From Zingiber officinale (lineage: Eukaryota > Streptophyta > Magnoliopsida > Zingiberales > Zingiberaceae), in the NCBI RefSeq assembly GCF_018446385.1, contig NW_024589898.1:186001-250000 (forward strand): a stretch of 64,000 bases of DNA, written 5' to 3'. A model generated the notes under the pieces. It was not told the DNA's origin and ran no database searches. It was given only the letters and a program-made list of their open reading frames with translations. This document shows, piece by piece, positions 23,120 to 33,524 of the stretch; the stretch's first letter is position 1; each line of letters opens with the position of its first letter. The translations under genes and the position numbers were made by a program.

Positions 23120-23140
23120 TATTATTATTACAGAAATTTA

Positions 23141-23286
23141 CCAAAAGCGGTACTTAGATTTTTGAATTTACTAAAAGACCTACCTATGCTATTTTGGTAT
23201 TTATTAAAGAAAACACCTTTTTATAGTATTCTTCCCATTCTACCCTCTTGATAAATTTAACTGTTTTTCATTTTTCTTTTCTCTGA
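23141..23286. repeat. Left outer arm of inverted-repeat complex
   Basis: This stretch is, with mismatches, the reverse complement of 28766-28900. Shared blocks include 'ttagatttttgaattta', 'cttcccattct' and the pyrimidine-rich 'tttttcttttctct'. It adjoins LTR-like unit A. Confidence 0.75.
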
Positions 23287-24119
23287 TGATCCTGTCTGAA
23301 AATCATAGAGATAGCAAGCTGAAGATGTGGCTGCTGCATTGACTAGATGTGGACTCCGATCCACTCTGCAATCACAAGAAATGTCAGTATCGAGCTAATG
23401 TTGGTCCTCTGAAGCTCAAATCAATCATCGGAAAGAGGAAAAAGACGGAGCAACAATAGACGCAGGAGTAAATAGTGAATAACGTGTACCTCCACTGGAA
23501 CATAGACCCCTTTTTATATAGCGCCCCAGCGAATGATGTGCATGCTCCCCGAGGCATGGGCACGTTCTCCAATTTGTCCTATGAAACGACCTACCAGAAA
23601 AGTGTCTCTGACACCATACCTTGATAGAGCATGCATATCTCTGACAAGACAGTAGAAATTTTCATAGTACGATCCGCCTGTTGACCATACCTTGTGTCAG
23701 CGGCACTATCTCCTAAAAGGATTTTAAGAGATACATCAATGATCCCTCTATTCGGCAGAGTGGGATAGCCACTCGGCTAGGAACTCCTCCTCTCGGACGG
23801 ACTCGGCTGCTTTTCCCTGCGGTGACTCGACTCAGTAGCTTATTTCCGCCCGACCGGACTAATGCTTCGATCATCCCAACGTAACTCTGCTTCGTGATGA
23901 GCACCTGATGATCTTGGTTGTACGGGCGTTCTGTTTACACCAGCCTTTACCGGTCGGACAATTCGTTCTTGATCGGTCATTGCAGGAGAGCTCTGTTTGG
24001 CCCCCTTTGGCGAGCCCGTTGGTTTTCTGACGTTGACCTCCTTAACTTTGACCTCCACGTCGATTGTGATCTCCATCTATTGACTTGGACTTAGTGGGCC
24101 CCCTATTATCACTGCATCA
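23287..24119 (-). mobile_element. LTR-like unit A (inverted arm)
   Basis: 833 bp beginning TGATCCTGTC and ending CTGCATCA. On the minus strand it reads as an LTR with a TATAAAAAGG-like box near 23515, and it is homologous to 25796-26642 in the opposite orientation. No direct target duplication flanks it (TCTGA versus CAAGC). Minus-strand ORFs here are short and have no known domain. Confidence 0.65.
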
Positions 24120-25225
24120 CAAGCCTTCCCCTCAAATCTAATCGAAGGAGACTGCAAGTCTAACTGACTGGACAAGTAGTGTCCCTGGTAACCTCCACGT
24201 CTAATTGGGCCTTCTTTATTCTTGAGCTCTTGATTGAATGATACCATAAAAAGGTTGGTGGTGGATCCGTTGCTCAGCTTCATTTGCTGACTTGGGTGGA
24301 TCTCGATCGGATGACAAATATCTTATTCGAATTTATTTTACTAACCTAAGTGTATGCGGCCGCTCGGATGATACTTCAAAAGGCTGGTGATGGATCGCCT
24401 GCTCAACTATATCACAGTCAGGTATCTGTGGTGATCAGGATGGTTATATATATGTGTCGATCGGGATAGTTGACGACAACACTTAGCAAATTTTTCTACA
24501 CTTAGCGAGTTGGAAGCATCCCGATCGTCCCTCCAAATTTATCAAGATGCAAAGCCCGGTCGGTTTGAAATCTTCAAACGAGATTATCTTCGTTTGGACT
24601 TCTTCAATGACCGGTTCACGGACCGCGTGCTCTGCCTCTTCAACTTTGACATTAATGGGACCCTCGACTAGCTAAAGGACGGCGGTTATCTCCCTTCCAC
24701 AGTGACCAACAAGATCATCAATCGGAAGAAGGTGACCAAGTTGTTGTAGATAACGTACTGGATTATCTCGAGTGATCCCCATCTCTACTTCGCAGACCTT
24801 CTTTTTCACTCCCTCCGCCCTCCAGATGTTATGTATAAAATTTTCTAAGTATCAATGCATGGTCGCCCATTCCGCACATCTTTCTTCAATTATTTTTTGC
24901 AAGTATTCCCTTATACATTGTCGTTCGACGTTCCTTCACTTTGTTAGATTTTTCCAAATGTCCCTTCACGCCTTGTCGTTCGGCACAATTAGGCAGTATA
25001 CTACTTAGCGTTTTATGAAATTTCTCTAAGTATAATTCACTGATTTCCCGATCGTCAGTGTAATTAGTCTCAGAAACGGCTGAATGCTCATTCCAGCATA
25101 AGCTGGATGGCTATATCATAGCGATGCATCTCTGCTTTGGTTACTACTCGACCTGTTAACTTTACTTTCGGGCTTTATGGAAGTCGCTCGGCTTTATTCA
25201 TCGCCAATTCGATTTTAGAGCCGCC
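24120..25225. other. Spacer of the inverted-repeat complex
   Basis: About 1.1 kb between arm A and the minisatellite, of uncertain origin. It has Gypsy-like GC-rich patches (GCTCGG, CGATCGG) but no retroelement protein domain that I can recognise in any frame. Confidence 0.4.
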
Positions 25226-25795
25226 GCTCAGCTGTTGATGCGTAGACTTGGGTTTATAGTCATCGCTCGACTGTTAATGCGTAGACTAGGGTTTATAGTT
25301 GTCGCTCGACTGTTGACGAAGACAAGGGTTTATAATCGTTGCTCGACTATTGACAAAGACAAGGATCTATAGTCACCGCTTAACTGTTGACATAGACAAG
25401 GATTTATAGTTGTCGACTGTTCGACTGTTGATGAAGACAAGGGTTTATAGTCGCCGCTTGACTGTTGATGTAGACAAGGATTTATAGTCGTCGCTCGACT
25501 GTTGATGTAGACATGAGTTTATAGTCGTTGCTCAACTGTTGACAAAGGTAAGAGTTTATAGTCGTCATTCGACTGTTGACGTAGACAAGGATTTATAGTT
25601 GTCGCTCAACTGTTGACGTAGACAAGGATTTATAGTCGTCGCTCGACTGTTGACGTAGACAAGGGTTTATAATCGCCACTCGACTATTGACGCGGGCAAG
25701 GATTTAGAATCGTCGCTCGACTGTTAACATAGACAAGGATTTATAGTTGTCGCTCGACTGTTGATGTAGACATGAGTTTATAGTCGCTGCTAGAC
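25226..25795. repeat. 37-bp minisatellite
   Basis: About fifteen tandem units of 36-42 bp, mostly 37 or 39 bp, with a consensus near GCTCGACTGTTGACGTAGAC followed by AAGGATTTATAGTCGTC. Units 1 and 2 carry the variant GATGCGTAGAC / AATGCGTAGAC. The last partial unit merges directly into the start of LTR-like unit B. Confidence 0.9.
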
Positions 25796-26642
25796 TGTTG
25801 CGATGATAATGGGGTCTCACTAAGTGTGGGTTAAAGGATGGAGATTGCAGCCAACATGGAGGTCAAATTCAAGGAGATCAACATCAGAAAACTAACAAGC
25901 TCACCAAAGGGGGTCGAACGGAGCTCTCCTGCAATGGCTGATCGAGAACAAACTGCCCGACCGGGAAAGGCTAGTGTAAACAGAATGCTCATACAACCAC
26001 GATCATCAGGCGCTTATCATGAAGCAGAGTTATGTTGGGACAATCGAAGCATTAGTCCGGTCGGGTGGAAACAAGCTACCGAGTCAAGTCCCTATAGGGA
26101 AGAGCAGCCGAGTTCGTCCGAACGAAGGAGTTCCTAGCTGAGTGGCTATCTCGCTTGGCCGAATAGAGGGATCATTGATGTATCTCTTAAAATCCTTTTT
26201 CGAAATAGTGTAGCTAACATAAGGCATGATCAATAGGCATATCATACGACAAAAGTTTCTACAGGCTTATCAGGGATATGCATGCCTTGTTAAGGTATGG
26301 TGTCAGAGGCACTTTTCTGACAGTCCCTTTCATAGGACAAATTGGAGAACGTGCTTATGCCTCGAGGAGCATGTACATCGCTCGCTCGGGTATTATATAA
26401 AGAGAGGTTCATGCACCAGTGGAGATACACGTTATTCACTATTTATACCTGTATCTATTATTGCTATGTCTTTTTTCTCTTTCCGGTGAGTGATTTGAGC
26501 GTCAGAGGGCTGACGCTGAGGACCCCTTCCCTAACTCGACACTGATGTTTCTTATGATTGTAGAGCGGAGCGGAGTCCACATCCAATCAACACAGCAGCC
26601 ACATCCCCAACTTGTCATCTCCACGATTTTCAGACAGGATAA
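25796..26642 (+). mobile_element. LTR-like unit B (inverted arm)
   Basis: About 847 bp, homologous in reverse to 23287-24119. It starts TGTTGCGATGATAATGGGG and ends TTTTCAGACAGGATAA. TATTATATAAAGAG near 26391 would serve as a TATA box on the plus strand. Plus-strand ORFs (25838-26137 and later) mirror those of unit A and have no known domain. Confidence 0.65.
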
Positions 26643-28765
26643 TATGCTATTTATCTCTATTTTCTTTTCTCCTCTGCATGCAACATCTTTTTTCTTTCCT
26701 CTCCTATTTTCTCTTTTCTCTCTTTTGTATGCATGATAATGTGAACTTAAAAAACCTCCTGAGAAGCTGATTCTTCTAAAAATATTTTAACACTCTTGAG
26801 AAGCTAAAATAAACAATTGATAACACTATTTGGCTCCTTACAACCTCAGAAATTCATAGGACTTGAAATTTTTTCAATCGGACCTATGTAAGTCCATCAG
26901 TAAGTTTCGGTCAAAATCCACTGATGGACCTAGACATGTCCGATTTGATTCATTTCAAGTTCTATGGATTTTTGAGACTGTAAGGAGTCAAACGATGTTA
27001 TCTATTGCTTATTTTGGCTTCTTAGTGGTGTTAAAATATTTTTAGAAGAATTAGCTAAAAAATTTCATATCATGCCCACGTTGAACCTGATATGGAATTA
27101 TATCAGGCCCCCATGTTAGGCCTGATATAAAATCATATCAAGCCCATGTTGCACCTGATATAGAATCATATCAGGTCCGATGCGGACCTGATATGATTCT
27201 ATATATTAGACCTTATATGATTCTATATCAGGCCCACATTAGGATTTTTTTGCCGATTGTTCCATTAATACTTAACACCTTCCGAGAAGTCAAAACAATA
27301 ATGAATACCACATTTTGACTCATTGCAGTCTCAGAAATCTACAAGATTTGAAATGAGTTTAATCGGACCTATCTAGGTCCATCAGTAGACTTCGATCCGA
27401 TTTGACCAATTTTATGTGAAAATTTATTGATGGAGATAGAAATGTCCGATTGAACCTATTACTATTTTCGACATTACTAGTGGTTAAAAAGTTTTGAAAA
27501 AATTTATTTTTTTTCTCAAACCTATTATAGGAGATTAAGCCCACGTTGGATTTTATATCTCCCCATATCAAATTCAATAGAAAGGAAATAGAAAAGAAAA
27601 AAATAGAAAATTTTTTCTCTTTAAGATTTAAAGATGAGTTGATTAAACATTAAAATGACAAATTCAAAATGGAAGGAAAATGCCCAAACACCACTAAAAG
27701 AGGTAGATATCATTTTACTCTATTTTATTAATTAGTTTTCCTCGTTTCTTCCTCCTCTGCTTGGGCTTTGGCTGTGCTTCTCCCTCTTTTCTCCACCCTC
27801 ACCATGTCACTCTAATTTTTTTTTTTTTTTTTTGCCTTTTTATTGGGCTGATCTCCCATAATAGGTTTGAGAAGAAAATAAAAAAAGAAGAAAAGAAATT
27901 TTTTTTTCAAAACTTTTGAACCACCACTAAGAATGTCAAAAATAATAATGGGTCCAATCAAACCTTTCTAGTTTCATTAGTGGGTTTTGACATAAAATTG
28001 GTCCAATAAGACCGAAATTCACTAATGGACCTAGATACGTCTGATGGACCTAGATACGTCTAATTTGACTCATTTCAGATCTTGTAGATTTTTAAGGCTA
28101 TAAGGAGTCAAAAAGTGTTATCCATTGATTGTTTCAGCTTCTCGAAAGGTGTTAAATATCGATGGAACAATCGGTCAAAAAATCCCAATGCAAGCCTAAA
28201 TCATACCAGGTCCATATTGGGCCTAATATGATTCTATATCAGACCCAACATGAGCCTGATATGATTCTATATTAGGCTCACGTTGGGCTTGATATAATTC
28301 CTTATCAGGCCTGACGTGGGCATGATATGAGATTTTTAACTGATTTTTCTTAAAATATTTTAACACCACTGAGAAGTCAAAATAAGTAATAGATAACACC
28401 GTTTGACTCCTTACAGTCTCAGAAATTCATAGGACCTAAAATGAATCCAATCGAATATGTCTAGGTCTATCGGTGAATTTTGACCGAAACCTACTGATGG
28501 ACCTACACAGGTTCAATTAGACCCATTTCAGGTCCTATGAATTTCTGAGCCTACAAAGAGTCAAACAATGTTATCCATTGTTTATTTTGGCTTCTCAGGA
28601 TTGGTAAAATATTTTTAAAATAATCGGCTTTTCATGATGGTTTTTAAGTTCACGTTATCATGCATATAAAAGAGAGGAAAGAGGAAATAGGAAAGGAAAG
28701 AGAAGAGACATTACATGCATAGGAGGAAAGAGAAAAGAGAGAGAAATGGAAGAGAAAAGAAAATC
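26643..28765. repeat. 2.1 kb fold-back (hairpin) element
   Basis: The left half (about 26650-27560) and right half (about 27840-28760) are imperfect reverse complements around a 280-bp loop. Paired landmarks: GCATGATAATGTGAACTTAAA at 26731 versus TTTAAGTTCACGTTATCATG at 28645; 'cctattataggagat' at 27521 versus 'atctcccataataggttt' at 27850; and TCGGACCTA..GGTCCATCAG blocks. Inside each arm are smaller palindromes built on CATATCAGGCC / GGCCTGATATG (27090-27240 and 28195-28330). It splits the right outer arm of the surrounding inverted repeat, so it inserted later. No transposase is encoded. Confidence 0.75.
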
Positions 28766-28899
28766 GAAAAACACTCAAATTTGTTAAGAGGATAGAATGG
28801 GAAGACCACTATAAAAATGTGCTCCCTTTGACAAATACTAAAGTAGCGTACGTCTTTTGGTAAATTCAAAAATCTAAGTACACCTTTTGATAAATTACC

Positions 28900-28900
<1 letters not shown>
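28766..28900. repeat. Right outer arm of inverted-repeat complex
   Basis: Reverse-complement match to 23141-23286. In the ancestral arrangement it should have followed directly on unit B; the fold-back element now separates them. Confidence 0.7.

Positions 28901-28958
<58 letters not shown>
28901..28958. repeat. (TTA)n microsatellite
   Basis: About 19 uninterrupted TTA/ATT units immediately before a third LTR-like copy. A shorter TTA run follows that copy at 29706-29722, as if the copy had inserted into the microsatellite. Confidence 0.9.
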
Positions 28959-28959
<1 letters not shown>

Positions 28960-29705
28960 GATGCGATGGTAAAAGGTGCCTATGAAGTATAAGTTAAAAG
29001 TGGACCAGCAGCCGATGTGAAGGTTAAAGTCAGGGTGATTAACGCTAGAGAACCAACGAGCTCACCAAAAGTGGGCCGAGCGAAAGTCGACTTCAACTGT
29101 TGATTGATATGAAGCTCATCTGAGTATATTGCTTAGCTGGTCGAGCAAAAAACAACCTATTGAATCGAGGTACTACGAAGGAGAGCAACTGAGATGGATC
29201 GGGCGCAAAGTCCCAGCCGAGCAGCTATCTCGCTCGACCAAAATAGAGGAACCCCTCCCATATTTCGTAATATCCCTCTGGGAAGTAATGCCGTTGACAA
29301 CAGGGCATAGTCAATAGGTAAATCATATAACGGAAGTTTCTACTGTCATGTCAAGGATTTACATGTTAAGGTATGGTGTCAAAGATATTTTTCTGACATG
29401 TCTTTTCATAGAACGGTTGAAAAAACATGTTCGCGCCTTGAAGAGAGTGCATGCCACCTACTATAGCACTATATAAAGGGGGTTCATGCATTACCGGAGA
29501 TAGGTGATGTTTGTTATTCGTGCTCTTGCTCTCACTGTTACCATGTGTCTCCACCATCTTTCTACTATTCCGGTGATTGATTTAAACATCGGAGGGCTAA
29601 CACCGAGGACCTCTTCCCTGTCCAGCACTGACGTTTCTTGTTTTACAGATCGGAATAGAGTCTTCGCACGATCAATCGAGGAACCACACCCCTAGCTTGT
29701 AATTA
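28959..29705 (+). mobile_element. LTR-like unit C (truncated)
   Basis: A third relative of units A and B in plus orientation. It begins TGATGCGATGGTAAAAGG, carries ACTATATAAAGGG near 29468 as a TATA box, and ends near CCCCTAGCTTGTAATTATT without the CAGACAGGAT terminus. It lacks about 100 bp relative to B. Confidence 0.6.
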
Positions 29706-29722
29706 TTAATATTATTATTATT

Positions 29723-31779
29723 ACTTAACGAGACAATTTGATAAATTAAAAACATAGGATATTTTGGAGAAGGAGCGGGAAGAAAATTTATCAAGACATC
29801 TTTTATTTGTAAATTATTCACTAACAAATACTTACTTTGGGATATACCCCCTCAGATAAAATTACGGTAGGCAAAAATAAAATCTAATTTATTTACGTCT
29901 TAAATCCCTGCAAATCACAATTTAAATTTCACTACGATTTAGAAAAAAAGATCGTGTCCCTTTAAAATTAGTCTAGCAAAATTTAGATATACGAATTTTA
30001 AAAAAATAAAAACTAAAACATAAAAAACAGCCTCGTTGTGTGTGTGTGTTAAGGAATTTAGAAAAAGAGGGCTCTTACTTTAATACCTGCCATTCAACAC
30101 TTGCCGACCAAAGCCTTTTCATTGTCACCTTAACGTGGGCCAAGGGCGTCTATCTCAAAACTAACTTTACCTCTTTACTAAATTTCCTCTTTTTTTTAAA
30201 AAAATATCCATCACAATTTGAAACCATAAAAAAAAAACTCAAAACCTCCAAACTCATACGTATCATTTCAATACTTTAACGTCAAAACGCCACTTACCTC
30301 TAATTGAAAGATAAAGTGAAACTGCATGGAATATTAGAGAAAGTAGACTGCTACTCTTCAGTCCTTCATCATTAATGTCATAATTTATTGGACTAGAAAA
30401 TGATGTGGCACACAGGCATAGTGTCTGCTGCCCTATTATACCGCCAAATGAATAAACGATGTTAATAGTTAGGAGATGAAATGATGAGAGTTTTATAAAG
30501 AATGTGGCAAAATGAAACTTCCCCTAAGAAAATGATGTTAATAGTAGCATGGGATACCTGCTCCTCAATTATCACACAGCTGGGTAACTTCATTGGGTAA
30601 TGGGATTCAGCAGGATGAGATTGCCAAGTTGTGAAAATGATGTGACAAGTGACCTACCAATCAATCATCACAAAGTGCTGTTAAATAAAAAAAAATTGTC
30701 TAGGAAAATTTGGAAGCCATGATTGAGGCTTTAGGTTGGATTGTGAGAAGCTTCATGGCATATTTGGCACCATTCTCCATCAGATCTGAACTCTACAAAT
30801 TTTGACCAAAGAGGATGAACAGCTTGTGCGGGTACCTGAGTTATCTTCTATCATCGTAAATTATCATTTTCTTGGAAGCAAATGCATAGCCTAACAAAAG
30901 ATAAACTGTTGCTATATTTAGCTAGAACACGAATATTGTATTAGTTTCTAGATCAGAAGCCTTGTGAGAATGTAGGGTTTTGTGTAAGAGAATTCAAGAT
31001 TGTGAGTTGACAACTTAAGATTGATGGAAAAAGATACCGGTAAAGGAATGTTTTTTTTTTTTGAAGGTTCCAAAGCGGCAACCATGCCCTAGTAATTGAC
31101 TACTTTGGCTGAAAGCGATGTTGGAAGTGGAGCTAGTTCAAGGACTATAGACAAATTAGCAATCCGTAGAGTAATCTTGACATTTCTGAATCAGTCTTCA
31201 CATTCTCATGAAATTTCAAATTTTGATTGACATGATTTGCATCTTCATGGAAAAGAAGTATCAAATAAAGAGTATTTTATGAGAGACGAGCAGATACAAA
31301 ATCCAAATCTAGAGCATACATATTGAGTTGAAGAAGCTTTGATACTTGCAATGAAATACACAGCTATCTTAATGATTAATTCAAACAATGGTTTATCAAC
31401 AAAGAATTGCGAATGATGATGAATGGATCAAGCTTGAAGCCTTCTTATGACCTTTCTAGGGAATTGATTAGGGGTAAAAAGATGCAGAAAAGTTGAGCTG
31501 ATACAAATGAAACATAAAGGCTCAATTTCAAACGTAGATTTGTTATCCAAAAATCAGAACCATAGGAGAATTGTTACAATGGAGTGAAGTCTTGCTAGTG
31601 TTTATTTGGTTTAATGTATTATGCGCTTACAATTTTTCAAGGTAAAACAAACACTATGCGCTTGCAATTTTTCTCAGAACGTGCATTTTTAGCGCAACGA
31701 TGAATAAACAAGTTCTTTTCTATTGTCTTAAACCTAGGATACCAGATTCAGGAAGCCAACTCTACACAGGCTGAAGCAA
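29723..31779. other. Intergenic, downstream of LSM12; nothing recognised
   Basis: AT-rich sequence with no convincing coding region, repeat array or RNA gene. The 3' UTR and polyadenylation region of LSM12 should lie at its right end (below 31780). Confidence 0.5.
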
Positions 31780-33447
31780 TCAGACCTGGCTGGAATTGCG
31801 AGCTTGTAACCTTTTCCTTTCAAGCTCAAGCTATAAGGGTAGACACAAGAGATAAGATCAACAGAAATATTTTCCGAAAGCACCAAGGTTTCACAAAGGC
31901 CAAGTAAGAAAAATACCACTTTCTTCACCCGATCATTGGCAGCTGGTGTTCCTCCAGTGACGTTTTCGGGGAGGTATGGGCTGCTAACACGAACTTCATT
32001 CATAACCACAATAACAGTCTTATCCCAATGGACAGGGAGCCTGACATGTAACCAAAGTTGATTCAGTAAATGATTTGATAAGAAGGAAAAAATAAATGGA
32101 AATAAGCTATACTGAAATCATATTAAAATGAAACTAACATATTTCTCATTTCAACTTATTTATCCAATGAATTAGAAAGGAATTTTTCCTCAGTAGAAAA
32201 AAAAAAACATTTTAACCACAATATGCCACTAGAACTTGCAAGCACTACTAGTTTCTCATTTCACCAAGTTACCAAATTATCACCAACAAAGGTCGAATAC
32301 CCAATGGTAGAGGGACAATAATAAAAAAATTCTTGCTCAGTTAGTTAGCATCAGAAAATAGCATTCTATATTCAAACCATAATATTGAGAGAAAATAAGG
32401 CTTTTTCCCGGACAACTATTCCAATATCTCAAAATTGTGTAAGTGGCTTCAATACGACCCTCGTGAGGATCATGCATGATTGTACCTACCTATCATAAAG
32501 CAGAAACAAAATCAAGGCGAGTGTAAAAAGATAAATCAACTTTCCTTTGAAAATGGCTTTAAATGGGATGGGATGCAAAATGAAAAATTCATTGGACCAA
32601 ATCATATTCGGATGATAAAGGTATGAAAATGCCTAGAGAAACAAGGTATTAAATGACTTACAAAATTAATTAACACAATATTGAAAACGAAAAATCATAT
32701 GAGAACAATGGAAGGTAAATACTCTAGTTTCCTAATATAAAAACAAGGAAAACATATAAAATTATACAAATTATATGGGTATTAAACTAATAAGTCATAC
32801 TATAAAACTTTAGAAAAGAGTAATAGAAAGAGGATTAAGGAAGGAGATCACGATGACCGAAATCAATTTAGATTTATAAAGGTTGACAATAGAAGCTATA
32901 CATCTTCTCAGACAACTAATTGAAAAGTATTAGAGCAAAAGCAAAAACGAGATCTACAAATAATATTCATTGACTTAGAAAAAATTTAAGATAAATCCAA
33001 GAAAAATTATATGGAGAATTCTAAAAAAAACTGTTCTAAATGGCGATCAAGGAGGCCACCTAGGTGGGAGGCGGGCATCAACCGCACTGCCTCAAGCTAA
33101 GGTGGTGCTTTAGGCAGTAACTCACCTTCTTCTGCCACCGTCGCGCCAGGAACTACCACTGTGCCATCGCGATGCGTACACATCACTTAGGCACGACAAC
33201 GAGTACCAGCGACATGCCCAACACATCGCCCAAATCCGACAACAAGCGTGAATGAGTCGCTCGGACCCAATGACAGACCTGGATGTGTCGCCCAGGCATG
33301 GTGACGAGTCTGAATTCGTCGCGTGGTCCTAGTGATGTGCCAAACTCATCGTTCGACCGAAACAGGATATGCGGGTAAGTTGTAAATTATGGTTTAATTA
33401 AATTAATTTAGGTAAATAATTTTAATCAATTCCTAACTATAGTTGGG

Positions 33448-33524
<77 letters not shown>

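Noticed and set aside
24120-25225. Search for Gypsy pol between the inverted LTR-like arms
   Set aside because: No RT, RNase H or integrase motif was recognised in any frame, so I did not call an internal coding region.
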